A stretch of DNA of 64,000 bases from Hypericum androsaemum (lineage: Eukaryota > Streptophyta > Magnoliopsida > Malpighiales > Hypericaceae). A program made the translations under genes and the position numbers. Numbering within the stretch: the stretch's first letter is position 1; every line of letters begins with the position of its first letter. Below are positions 22,084 through 33,291 of the stretch, piece after piece. The stretch lies in the NCBI GenBank assembly GCA_963995505.1, contig OZ023182.1, positions 11,028,707 through 11,092,706 of the forward strand, given 5' to 3'. Under the pieces are notes generated by a model. It was not told the origin of the DNA. It did not search any database and saw only the letters and a program-made list of their open reading frames with translations.

Positions 22084-23060
22084 TTCCCCTCCTCTTGAAT
22101 GGGATTTGTCCTCAAATCCTCACATATGGCAAGCTGCCACAAATTAACAGCCATACTGGAACAAGGTTGAGTCTTTGAACGTCGTGGTTGTACTTGATAT
22201 CTTCCGCTCCAACAGAATAAGTACTTCGAACATAAACAATCTGAATTCATCTCCAAATCAAAAGTTAAAGACTTACTTTTTTGAATAAGCCTTTCACCAA
22301 TCTTCAAACTATTCCATAAGTTGATCAATGCTGATCCTCCAACATATTCAAACTTGTCAACTCCCAAGAAGTCTATATGCTCAACATATTCAAAATGAAA
22401 ATCTGGATATATGTAAGATATGGGTTGATCCTCTTCCTTGTTAACAGCAACAATAAGTTCTTCATGTTCACCATCAATAGGAATTGTGCACTTCTTCATG
22501 TGAACAATATCCACCACAGATAATTCGTCAAATAAATCTCTTAGGTAAAGTAGTGACATGGTATGGTCATCAAAATAATCTCCATCAAATAAATCAATGG
22601 AATATTCACCAAACTCCTCCCATGTCAAAACCTCTTCAAAAACTTCATCTGAAGGCATACCAATTTCAGAACAACATACCTTTTTCTCAATGTTGCACTT
22701 AGATTGAATGATCTTCTCTTGTTGTACTTCACTAACTTCTCTTGTATGCAAGTCAATTTTCCTTGCCAAAGACATAAGTTTCTCCCAGCTGTCTTCATCA
22801 TCCCATGCTGTAACTCTAAGAGTGCTATCACCTCTAACCCCAATCTTTCTTTGTTGAGCTCTTGTATCCCTGCATACATTAGGAACATCATGTATCCTCT
22901 CTTATTTGCACACTATCCGGTCCACCTTTTCGCTGAGCTTCTTGACCTCCGTTCTCATTATATGCCTTATCCCACTAAGAAGGGCGTCCATAAACGTGTG
23001 TGGATCACCAACCAATGGTGCAACACCTTCAACGGATCTTCTTGAGTAGTTATAAGACAT
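22026..23060 (-). pseudogene. Orphan ORF, B1 copy 2, with the same early stop
   Basis: Near-identical to copy 1. It carries the same TAA (complement 22902-22904), and the frame then remains open through the acidic core and pol-like tail. Its 3' end differs slightly: a base change near 22027 removes the copy 1 stop and lets the frame run about ten codons further into the LTR (to about 21990). Confidence 0.8.
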
Positions 23061-24610
23061 TCTTGCAGATTCTCCTTTTTTCTACTTTCAACTTTTCTTT
23101 TTTTGATTTTTTTTTCAGCCTTCTTTCTTCTTCTTTTCTTGGCTGCCTTCTTCTCTTTCTTTCTTTTTTTTTCGGAATTTTTTTTCCTCTTTTTTTTTTC
23201 ATTCTCCAACTCAGACTAAAATAAGAACAATAATTGAAAACTAATGAAAACAAAAACGAAATTTAAAGATAGATGATCTGAAGTAGAGCCTAAGCTCTGA
23301 TACCAACTGATGTGAATCTCGTTACGGATCCACGCGAAAGCCGGATCTATCTACGTTCAGATTGATGGAGATCTCGACCCGATGCTCACAACCAAACAAG
23401 AACCTTGGTATTAAGACCGCGACCCGCTGCTTGAGTTGGAACAAAGAACCTTGATATGTCGATGACGCCACAAACGGTGATGAAGATCTGCTTGATAAGT
23501 CGATGGTGAACTCGACGGAATCCCTCCGTTGTGTTCGAACAGTTCCGAAGAACCAAGAGAGAGCAAAGCCCACGTTTTTCAATCAATAATAGTCTACTTA
23601 TTCTCATTGCATCAGCCTCTATAAATAGGCTCAATATTACAAAGAGATTCCTAATCAAACAACTCCTAAAAAGGAAATGAAATCTGGCTGGAAAGGGTAA
23701 CAAAAAAGGAAACAATTCTCAGCCTTTTAGGAAGGCTAAAAACGTGTCCAACAATCTAAATAAGCCAAGAGTTGTTGGAATATAACTTCCTAATCAAAAC
23801 TAATGGCTGAAATAAACTTCCTAAATAGAATGCCCAAATCAGAGAGAATGAATCTTCAAGATCTTTGCTATTGAAAGTGATACGAACCCCGCCAACGATG
23901 CGACGAGACCCGGCCACAAAGCGTGAAATCCCAGATCGTTCTAGATCAGTTCGTGATGGAGATCTCGACCCGATGCTCACAACCAAACAAGAACCTTGGT
24001 ATTAAGACCGCGACCCACTGCTTGAGTTGAAACAAAGAACCTTGATATGTCGATGACGCCGCAAACGGTGATGAAGATCCGCTTGATAAGTCGATAGTGA
24101 ACTCGACGGAATCCCTCCGTTGTGTTCGAACAGTTCCGAAGAACCAAGAGAGCAAAGCCCACGTTTTTCAATCAATAATGGTCTCCTTTTCTCATTGCAT
24201 AAGCCTCAATAAATAGGCTCAATATTACAAAGAGATTCCAAATCAAACAACTCCTAAAAATCTGACTGGAAAGGGAAACTAAAAAGGAAACAAATCTCAG
24301 CCTTTTAGGAAGGCTAAAAACGTGACAAACAAGCTAAATAAGCCAAGAGTTGTTGGAATATAACTTCCTAATCAAAACTAATGGCTGAAATAAACTTCCT
24401 AAATAGAATGCCCAAATCAGAGAGAATAAATCTTCAAGATCTTTGCTGCTGAAAGGACCTTCTAGAACTTGTATTAAGGTCATAAACTTGGCTGAATTTC
24501 GTGGCTCTTGGTCCATGGACTTTAATAAATTAGCTTGAGCCCAACTCTCCAAAGTATGCTTGGAAATCAGCCCATTAAGTTATGACTTGAAGCGCTTTGT
24601 GTGTGCTCTC

Positions 24611-25687
24611 TCACTTGGTCAGATTGGCACTTGAAATAATCATATGAGTGCTCTTCATATTCATATCATTCCCCTCCTCTTGAATGGGATTTGTCCTCAA
24701 ATCCTCACATATGGCAAGCTGCCACAAATTAACAGCCATACTGGAACAAGGTTGAGTCTTTGAACGTCGTGGTTGTACTTGATATCTTCCGCTCCAACAG
24801 AATAAGTACTTCGAACATAAACAATCTGAATTCATCTCCAAATCAAAAGTTAAAGACTTACTTTTTTGAATAAGCCTTTCACCAATCTTCAAACTATTCC
24901 ATAAGTTGATCAATGTTGATCCTCCAACATATTCAAACTTGTCAACTCCCAAGAAGTCAATATGCTCAACATATTCAACGTGAAAATCTGGAAACATGTA
25001 AGATATGGGTTGATCCTCTTCCTTGTTAATAGCAACAATAAGTTCTTCATGTTCACCATCAATAGGAATTGTGCACTTCTTCATGTGAACAATATCCACC
25101 ACAGATGATTCGTCAAATAAATCTCTTAGGTAAAATAGTGACATGGTATGGTCATCAAAATAATCTCCATCAAATAAATCAATGAAATATTCACAAAACT
25201 CCTCCCAAGTCAATACCTCTTCAAAAACTTCATCTGAAGGCATACCAATTTCAGAACAACATACCTTTTCCGCAATGTTGCACTTAGATTGAATGATCTT
25301 CTCTTGTTGTACTTCACTAACTTCTCTTGTATGCAAGTCAATTTTCCTTGCCAAAGACATAAGTTTCTCCCAGCTGTCTTCATCATCCCATGCTGTAGCT
25401 CTATGAGTGCTTTCACCTCTAACCCCAATCTTTCTTTGTTGAGCTCTTGTATCCCTGCATACATTAGGAACATCATGTATCCTCTCTTGTTTGCACACTA
25501 TCCGGTCCACCTTTTCGCTGAGCTTCTTGACCTCCGTTCTCATTATATGCCTCATCCCACTAAGAAGGGCATCCATAAACGTGTGTGGATCACCAACCAA
25601 TGGTGCAACACCTTCAACGGATCTTCTTGAGTAGTTATAAGACATTCTTGCAGATTCTCCTTTTTTTTTCTTTCCACTTTTTTGCAA
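24611..25687 (-). CDS. Orphan ORF, B2 copy 1 (358 aa)
   Basis: Open frame of 358 codons. The likely true start is the Met of MSYNYSRRS (residue 15), since that Met is conserved in C1, C2 and B1; the 14 preceding residues come from the A/G leader. Order: gag-like helical N-terminus, linker with WDDEDSWEKLMSLARK, acidic core (EEVLTWEEFCEYFIDLFDGD, then IPIDGEHEELIVA, then HIDFLGVDKFEYVGG), pol-like tail GRYQVQPRRSK and DLRTNPIQEEGND, ending within the LTR. No catalytic motif, zinc knuckle, signal peptide or membrane segment is visible. Differs from the next two copies at one residue (Ala for Glu in EEKVCC). Confidence 0.65.
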   Translation of the reverse strand: MQKSGKKKKGESARMSYNYSRRSVEGVAPLVGDPHTFMDALLSGMRHIMRTEVKKLSEKVDRIVCKQERIHDVPNVCRDTRAQQRKIGVRGESTHRATAWDDEDSWEKLMSLARKIDLHTREVSEVQQEKIIQSKCNIAEKVCCSEIGMPSDEVFEEVLTWEEFCEYFIDLFDGDYFDDHTMSLFYLRDLFDESSVVDIVHMKKCTIPIDGEHEELIVAINKEEDQPISYMFPDFHVEYVEHIDFLGVDKFEYVGGSTLINLWNSLKIGERLIQKSKSLTFDLEMNSDCLCSKYLFCWSGRYQVQPRRSKTQPCSSMAVNLWQLAICEDLRTNPIQEEGNDMNMKSTHMIISSANLTK

Positions 25688-26624
25688 ACTTTTTTTTTCA
25701 GCCTCTTTTCTTCCTTTGTAGGCTGCCTTCTTTTCTTTCTTTCCTTTTTCCGGATTTTTCTCTCTTTTTTTGATTTTTTTTCTTTCTCCAACTCAGAATA
25801 CAATAAGAACAACTAACTGAAAACTAATGATAAAAACGAAATTTAAAGGATAGATAGAACTGAAATAGAAGTCTAAGCTCTGATACCAAATGATACGAAC
25901 CCCGCCAACGATGCGACGAGACCCGGCCACAAAGCGTGAAATCCCAGATCGTTCTAGATCAGTTCGTGATGGAGATCTCGACCCGATGCTCACAACCAAA
26001 CAAGAACCTTGGTATTAAGACCGCGACCCACTGCTTGAGTTGAAACAAAGAACCTTGATATGTCGATGACGCCGCAAACGGTGATGAAGATCCGCTTGAT
26101 AAGTCGATAGTGAACTCGACGGAATCCCTCCGTTGTGTTCGAACAGTTCCGAAGAACCAAGAGAGCAAAGCCCACGTTTTTCAATCAATAATGGTCTCCT
26201 TTTCTCATTGCATAAGCCTCAATAAATAGGCTCAATATTACAAAGAGATTCCAAATCAAACAACTCCTAAAAAATCTGACTGGAAAGGGAAACTAAAAAG
26301 GAAACAAATCTCAGCCTTTTAGGAAGGCTAAAAACGTGACAAACAAGCTAAATAAGCCAAGAGTTGTTGGAATATAACTTCCTAATCAAAACTAATGGCT
26401 GAAATAAACTTCCTAAATAGAATGCCCAAATCAGAGAGAATAAATCTTCAAGATCTTTGCTGCTGAAAGGACCTTCTAGAACTTGTATTAAGGTCATAAA
26501 CTTGGCTGAATTTCGTGGCTCTTGGTCCATGGACTTTAATAAATTAGCTTGAGCCCAACTCTCCAAAGTATGCTTGGAAATCAGCCCATTAAGTTATGAC
26601 TTGAAGCGCTTTGTGTGTGCTCTC

Positions 26625-27701
26625 TCACTTGGTCAGATTGGCACTTGAAATAATCATATGAGTGCTCTTCATATTCATATCATTCCCCTCCTCTTGAATG
26701 GGATTTGTCCTCAAATCCTCACATATGGCAAGCTGCCACAAATTAACAGCCATACTGGAACAAGGTTGAGTCTTTGAACGTCGTGGTTGTACTTGATATC
26801 TTCCGCTCCAACAGAATAAGTACTTCGAACATAAACAATCTGAATTCATCTCCAAATCAAAAGTTAAAGACTTACTTTTTTGAATAAGCCTTTCACCAAT
26901 CTTCAAACTATTCCATAAGTTGATCAATGTTGATCCTCCAACATATTCAAACTTGTCAACTCCCAAGAAGTCAATATGCTCAACATATTCAACGTGAAAA
27001 TCTGGAAACATGTAAGATATGGGTTGATCCTCTTCCTTGTTAATAGCAACAATAAGTTCTTCATGTTCACCATCAATAGGAATTGTGCACTTCTTCATGT
27101 GAACAATATCCACCACAGATGATTCGTCAAATAAATCTCTTAGGTAAAATAGTGACATGGTATGGTCATCAAAATAATCTCCATCAAATAAATCAATGAA
27201 ATATTCACAAAACTCCTCCCAAGTCAATACCTCTTCAAAAACTTCATCTGAAGGCATACCAATTTCAGAACAACATACCTTTTCCTCAATGTTGCACTTA
27301 GATTGAATGATCTTCTCTTGTTGTACTTCACTAACTTCTCTTGTATGCAAGTCAATTTTCCTTGCCAAAGACATAAGTTTCTCCCAGCTGTCTTCATCAT
27401 CCCATGCTGTAGCTCTATGAGTGCTTTCACCTCTAACCCCAATCTTTCTTTGTTGAGCTCTTGTATCCCTGCATACATTAGGAACATCATGTATCCTCTC
27501 TTGTTTGCACACTATCCGGTCCACCTTTTCGCTGAGCTTCTTGACCTCCGTTCTCATTATATGCCTCATCCCACTAAGAAGGGCATCCATAAACGTGTGT
27601 GGATCACCAACCAATGGTGCAACACCTTCAACGGATCTTCTTGAGTAGTTATAAGACATTCTTGCAGATTCTCCTTTTTTTTTCTTTCCACTTTTTTGCA
27701 A
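26625..27701 (-). CDS. Orphan ORF, B2 copy 2 (358 aa)
   Basis: Same frame and same translation as copy 3. Intact, with the conserved Met at residue 15. It sits between shared LTRs 2 and 3 of the array, downstream of its own primer site and leader. Function is unrecognised. Confidence 0.65.
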   Translation of the reverse strand: MQKSGKKKKGESARMSYNYSRRSVEGVAPLVGDPHTFMDALLSGMRHIMRTEVKKLSEKVDRIVCKQERIHDVPNVCRDTRAQQRKIGVRGESTHRATAWDDEDSWEKLMSLARKIDLHTREVSEVQQEKIIQSKCNIEEKVCCSEIGMPSDEVFEEVLTWEEFCEYFIDLFDGDYFDDHTMSLFYLRDLFDESSVVDIVHMKKCTIPIDGEHEELIVAINKEEDQPISYMFPDFHVEYVEHIDFLGVDKFEYVGGSTLINLWNSLKIGERLIQKSKSLTFDLEMNSDCLCSKYLFCWSGRYQVQPRRSKTQPCSSMAVNLWQLAICEDLRTNPIQEEGNDMNMKSTHMIISSANLTK

Positions 27702-28638
27702 ACTTTTTTTTTCAGCCTCTTTTCTTCCTTTGTAGGCTGCCTTCTTTTCTTTCTTTCCTTTTTCCGGATTTTTCTCTCTTTTTTTGATTTTTTTTCTTTC
27801 TCCAACTCAGAATACAATAAGAACAACTAACTGAAAACTAATGATAAAAACGAAATTTAAAGGATAGATAGAACTGAAATAGAAGTCTAAGCTCTGATAC
27901 CAAATGATACGAACCCCGCCAACGATGCGACGAGACCCGGCCACAAAGCGTGAAATCCCAGATCGTTCTAGATCAGTTCGTGATGGAGATCTCGACCCGA
28001 TGCTCACAACCAAACAAGAACCTTGGTATTAAGACCGCGACCCACTGCTTGAGTTGAAACAAAGAACCTTGATATGTCGATGACGCCGCAAACGGTGATG
28101 AAGATCCGCTTGATAAGTCGATAGTGAACTCGACGGAATCCCTCCGTTGTGTTCGAACAGTTCCGAAGAACCAAGAGAGCAAAGCCCACGTTTTTCAATC
28201 AATAATGGTCTCCTTTTCTCATTGCATAAGCCTCAATAAATAGGCTCAATATTACAAAGAGATTCCAAATCAAACAACTCCTAAAAAATCTGACTGGAAA
28301 GGGAAACTAAAAAGGAAACAAATCTCAGCCTTTTAGGAAGGCTAAAAACGTGACAAACAAGCTAAATAAGCCAAGAGTTGTTGGAATATAACTTCCTAAT
28401 CAAAACTAATGGCTGAAATAAACTTCCTAAATAGAATGCCCAAATCAGAGAGAATAAATCTTCAAGATCTTTGCTGCTGAAAGGACCTTCTAGAACTTGT
28501 ATTAAGGTCATAAACTTGGCTGAATTTCGTGGCTCTTGGTCCATGGACTTTAATAAATTAGCTTGAGCCCAACTCTCCAAAGTATGCTTGGAAATCAGCC
28601 CATTAAGTTATGACTTGAAGCGCTTTGTGTGTGCTCTC

Positions 28639-29715
28639 TCACTTGGTCAGATTGGCACTTGAAATAATCATATGAGTGCTCTTCATATTCATATCATTCC
28701 CCTCCTCTTGAATGGGATTTGTCCTCAAATCCTCACATATGGCAAGCTGCCACAAATTAACAGCCATACTGGAACAAGGTTGAGTCTTTGAACGTCGTGG
28801 TTGTACTTGATATCTTCCGCTCCAACAGAATAAGTACTTCGAACATAAACAATCTGAATTCATCTCCAAATCAAAAGTTAAAGACTTACTTTTTTGAATA
28901 AGCCTTTCACCAATCTTCAAACTATTCCATAAGTTGATCAATGTTGATCCTCCAACATATTCAAACTTGTCAACTCCCAAGAAGTCAATATGCTCAACAT
29001 ATTCAACGTGAAAATCTGGAAACATGTAAGATATGGGTTGATCCTCTTCCTTGTTAATAGCAACAATAAGTTCTTCATGTTCACCATCAATAGGAATTGT
29101 GCACTTCTTCATGTGAACAATATCCACCACAGATGATTCGTCAAATAAATCTCTTAGGTAAAATAGTGACATGGTATGGTCATCAAAATAATCTCCATCA
29201 AATAAATCAATGAAATATTCACAAAACTCCTCCCAAGTCAATACCTCTTCAAAAACTTCATCTGAAGGCATACCAATTTCAGAACAACATACCTTTTCCT
29301 CAATGTTGCACTTAGATTGAATGATCTTCTCTTGTTGTACTTCACTAACTTCTCTTGTATGCAAGTCAATTTTCCTTGCCAAAGACATAAGTTTCTCCCA
29401 GCTGTCTTCATCATCCCATGCTGTAGCTCTATGAGTGCTTTCACCTCTAACCCCAATCTTTCTTTGTTGAGCTCTTGTATCCCTGCATACATTAGGAACA
29501 TCATGTATCCTCTCTTGTTTGCACACTATCCGGTCCACCTTTTCGCTGAGCTTCTTGACCTCCGTTCTCATTATATGCCTCATCCCACTAAGAAGGGCAT
29601 CCATAAACGTGTGTGGATCACCAACCAATGGTGCAACACCTTCAACGGATCTTCTTGAGTAGTTATAAGACATTCTTGCAGATTCTCCTTTTTTTTTCTT
29701 TCCACTTTTTTGCAA
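28639..29715 (-). CDS. Orphan ORF, B2 copy 3 (358 aa)
   Basis: Third intact copy, identical in translation to copy 2. Expression would start from the LTR at 29919-30710. Function is unrecognised. Confidence 0.65.
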   Translation of the reverse strand: MQKSGKKKKGESARMSYNYSRRSVEGVAPLVGDPHTFMDALLSGMRHIMRTEVKKLSEKVDRIVCKQERIHDVPNVCRDTRAQQRKIGVRGESTHRATAWDDEDSWEKLMSLARKIDLHTREVSEVQQEKIIQSKCNIEEKVCCSEIGMPSDEVFEEVLTWEEFCEYFIDLFDGDYFDDHTMSLFYLRDLFDESSVVDIVHMKKCTIPIDGEHEELIVAINKEEDQPISYMFPDFHVEYVEHIDFLGVDKFEYVGGSTLINLWNSLKIGERLIQKSKSLTFDLEMNSDCLCSKYLFCWSGRYQVQPRRSKTQPCSSMAVNLWQLAICEDLRTNPIQEEGNDMNMKSTHMIISSANLTK

Positions 29716-30930
29716 ACTTTTTTTTTCAGCCTCTTTTCTTCCTTTGTAGGCTGCCTTCTTTTCTTTCTTTCCTTTTTCCGGATTTTTCTCTCTTTTTTTG
29801 ATTTTTTTTCTTTCTCCAACTCAGAATACAATAAGAACAACTAACTGAAAACTAATGATAAAAACGAAATTTAAAGGATAGATAGAACTGAAATAGAAGT
29901 CTAAGCTCTGATACCAAATGATACGAACCCCGCCAACGATGCGACGAGACCCGGCCACAAAGCGTGAAATCCCAGATCGTTCTAGATCAGTTCGTGATGG
30001 AGATCTCGACCCGATGCTCACAACCAAACAAGAACCTTGGTATTAAGACCGCGACCCACTGCTTGAGTTGAAACAAAGAACCTTGATATGTCGATGACGC
30101 CGCAAACGGTGATGAAGATCCGCTTGATAAGTCGATAGTGAACTCGACGGAATCCCTCCGTTGTGTTCGAACAGTTCCGAAGAACCAAGAGAGCAAAGCC
30201 CACGTTTTTCAATCAATAATGGTCTCCTTTTCTCATTGCATAAGCCTCAATAAATAGGCTCAATATTACAAAGAGATTCCAAATCAAACAACTCCTAAAA
30301 AATCTGACTGGAAAGGGAAACTAAAAAGGAAACAAATCTCAGCCTTTTAGGAAGGCTAAAAACGTGACAAACAAGCTAAATAAGCCAAGAGTTGTTGGAA
30401 TATAACTTCCTAATCAAAACTAATGGCTGAAATAAACTTCCTAAATAGAATGCCCAAATCAGAGAGAATAAATCTTCAAGATCTTTGCTGCTGAAAGGAC
30501 CTTCTAGAACTTGTATTAAGGTCATAAACTTGGCTGAATTTCGTGGCTCTTGGTCCATGGACTTTAATAAATTAGCTTGAGCCCAACTCTCCAAAGTATG
30601 CTTGGAAATCAGCCCATTAAGTTATGACTTGAAGCGCTTTGTGTGTGCTCTCTCACTTGGTCAGATTGGCACTTGAAATAATCATATGAGTGCTCTTCAT
30701 ATTCATATCAGAAAGGACCTTCTAGAACTTGTATTAAGGTCATAAACTCAGCTGAATTTCGTGGCTCTTGGTCCATGGACTTTAATAAATTTGCTTGAGC
30801 CCAACTCTCCCAAGTATGCTTGGAAATCAGCCCATTAAGTTATGACTTGAAGCGCTTTGTGTGTGCTCTCTCACTTGGTCAGATTGGCACTTGAAATAAT
30901 CATATGAGTGCTCTTCATATTCATATCATT

Positions 30931-30943
30931 TGGTATCAAGAGC
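30931..30943 (+). promoter_or_regulatory. Primer-binding site of A3 (variant)
   Basis: TGGTATCAAGAGC, with one extra A against the initiator Met-tRNA complement TGGTATCAGAGC. It directly follows the end of an inverted B1 LTR instead of a family A LTR. Confidence 0.75.
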
Positions 30944-31558
30944 CACGGCTTGCTACTATCTATCCTTACCTTTCCTTTTGTTGGTCTAGTATCCAATTCA
31001 TTTTTTTATAAGTAGTTTGATTCGTTTGTGTTTCGAGCAATCAGATTCGTGACTTAGTTGTTCTAGGTTATGTATTCTGATCAAAAGAAAAAAAAAAGAA
31101 AAAAAAAGGAAAAAAAAGGAAAAAGAAAAAAAAAGAAGAAGCAAGACTAAACAGGAAATTGCAAGACTAAAGCGGAGCAAGGCGAATTGGGAAGCTTGTG
31201 ATTAAAGAGAAAACGCAAGAGAAACAAAAGAGGAAGCAAGAAGCAAGTCCAATAGGCGGACAGAAAACAAGAGGAAGTCAGTCCGAATAAATCTACATGC
31301 AGCGCAAGAAGACAAGGAACTACCTTTGATAGTGATCCGTGTAGTTCAAGCAAAGCCTTGTTAGCTTAGTAAGAACGTACAAGAGTATCACGAGAGGAAA
31401 AAGGCAAGAGTTTGTTAGTGCATTAGAGAGAAAAGCCAAATAATTGAGTGCAAACACGAGTGAACGTGAGTGCAACTTACATTGAGAGTAAACACGTAAG
31501 GGAGTGAACTTGTGAGGCCATCAATTTTTTTTTACTAACGAAATTTTCTTGCAGCAAG

Positions 31559-32245
31559 ATGTCTTACGAAGATCAAAGAGAAAAGGAGGGTATGTTGGCT
31601 GATGTTGGTCTTAAGGTGTTTGTGGAGGCCATGACAGGCAAATTCCAACAAATGATGCGAGCGGAGATGGAGCCGTTGCAACAACGCATAGATGCAATGG
31701 AGGACACTCGCAACAGCCAACAATCAAGAAGAGAAGTCCAAGCACAACGAAGGTTTGCACCTTTGGTAGGCACAAGTGGAGGAGAATTCCGTGCACAAAG
31801 AAGGAGAGCACCTTTGGGAAGCACAAGTGAAGAAGATTCCGACCTTTTTCAGGAGGAGGACGTAGGCTCTACAAGGAATCTTAGGAGAGCAAGGACTGAC
31901 TGCCCACCTAGGGAGGCAAGGCGAAGAGGAGATGACAACTTGGGAAGTATTAAGCTGAAGATACCTTCCTTTGCAGGTCGTTCTGACCCAGAGGCATACC
32001 TAGAGTGGGAGAAGAAGATTGAGTTCGTGTTTGATTGCCACAATTGTTCCGAAGTAAAAAAGGTAAAGCTAGCTGTGACTGAATTCGCTGATTATGCTAT
32101 AACGTGGTGGGATCAACTTGTCATAAGCAGGAGGCGTAATAGAGAGCGTCCTATAGCTACATGGGAGGAGATGAAAGTGGTGATGAGGAAACGTTTTGTT
32201 CCAAGTCATTACTGCCGAGAGCTATACAAGAAGTTACAAGGGATT
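31559..32245 (+). pseudogene. A3 gag fragment
   Basis: N-terminal gag of family A, starting [11 protein letters not shown]. It carries the capsid-region motif [21 protein letters not shown] and is truncated by the internal deletion after RELYKKLQG. The frame then runs briefly into integrase sequence in the wrong phase and stops near 32258. The zinc knuckle is lost. Confidence 0.85.
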
Positions 32246-33291
32246 CAATCTTTGTGGTAGTGGATAGATTTTCTAAGATGGCACATTTTATTCCATGTCA
32301 TAAGACTGATGATGCTCCAAACATTGCTGATTTGTTCTTTTGAGAAGTTGTTAGGTTGCATGGTATGCCTAGAACTATTATTTCTGATAGAGATGCTAAG
32401 TTCTTGAGTTACTTTTGGAAGACCTTGTGGAGTAAGTTAGGTACCAAGTTGTTATTTTCTACTACTTGTCATCCACAAACTGATGGTCAAACTGAAGTTG
32501 TAAATAGGACTTTGTCTACTTTATTGAGAGCACTTATCAAGCATAACATTAAGACTTGGGAAGAATGTCTACCACATGTTGAATTTGCTTATAACCGTTC
32601 AGTTCATTCTGCTACTCAATTCTCACCATTTGAGCTTGTTTATGGAATTAATCCTTTGACTTCATTGGATTTATCACCTTTGCCTTCGAGTGAGCATGTT
32701 AACTTAGATGGCAAGAAGAAGGCTGATTTTGTCAAGCAACTGCATGAGAGGGCGCGAATGAACATAGAGAAACGAACGGAGCACTACGCGAGACAAGCAA
32801 ACAAAGGACGGCATAAGGTTGTCTTTGAGCCTGGAGATTGGGTCTGGTTGCACATGAGAAAGGAACGCTTTCCCGCGCAACGGCGTTCAAAGTTGCTACC
32901 ACGGGGAGATGGTCCATTTCAAGTGCTTGAACGCATCAATGACAATGCCTACAAGCTTGACCTGCCAGGTGAGTATAATGTTAGTACTTCTTTCACTGTT
33001 ACTGATTTGAGTCCGTTTGATGTAGGTGAAGATTTGAGGACAAATCCTTTTCAAGAGGAGGGGAATGATGTGAGCACACCTACGAACACACCTACATTCA
33101 AGCCACAAGACTCACGGCAAGTGCACGTACCAATTGGACCGGTGACACGAATAAGAGCCAAAAAGTTTCAGGCAGAATTTAATGGATTAATGCAAGAAGT
33201 CTGGGCTCAAGATGGTGCGTACAAGTGCAAGGACGTGCATGAGGCCCACGCTAAGCCCATGCACGTGATAGAGGCTATTTTGGAAGCTTGA
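32246..33291 (+). pseudogene. A3 integrase core and pol tail fragment
   Basis: Starts at [15 protein letters not shown] of the integrase core. A TGA at 32341-32343 replaces the Arg codon of A1 (FFREVV). Downstream the frame is open to 33291 and includes the second core Asp (ISDRD) and the Glu of QTEVVNR, the C-terminal domain and the LTR-encoded tail ([25 protein letters not shown]). The first catalytic Asp is lost, so no active enzyme can result. Confidence 0.85.

Larger units (their letters stand above)
23878..30710 (-). mobile_element. B2 tandem array: four LTRs, three interiors, one TSD
   Basis: LTRs at 23878-24668, 25891-26682, 27905-28696 and 29919-30710, all TGATACGAACCCCGCC to TTCATATCA in plus reading. 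Interiors at 24669-25890, 26683-27904 and 28697-29918. The period is 2013-2014 bp. Primer sites (minus TGGTATCAGAGC) are at 25877, 27891 and 29905, and a purine tract complement follows each LTR. Units 2 and 3 look identical by eye; unit 1 differs by a few bases. The whole array is flanked by one TSD (GAAAG), so it is a single integration locus with shared LTRs. LTR-LTR unequal exchange or integration of a multimer would explain it. Confidence 0.92.
23308..30928 (-). mobile_element. B1 LTR, copy 3, split by the B2 array
   Basis: The LTR starts TGATGTGAATCTCG at 23308, is interrupted after 23877 and resumes at 30716-30928, ending TTCATATCA. The duplicated GAAAG (23873-23877 and 30711-30715) is the TSD. 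The two parts total 783 bp, the length of the intact B1 LTRs. This is the outermost 5' LTR of the B1 tandem array. Confidence 0.9.

Noticed and set aside
22704..23045. 113-codon frame on the opposite strand of the B interiors (also 20698, 25289, 27303, 29317)
   Set aside because: Antisense shadow of the orphan frame; conserved only because the B copies are near-identical.
23977..24171. Repeated 60-110 codon frames in the B and C LTRs
   Set aside because: They lie in R/U5, change frame between families and have no shared start or end; conservation follows from LTR homology.
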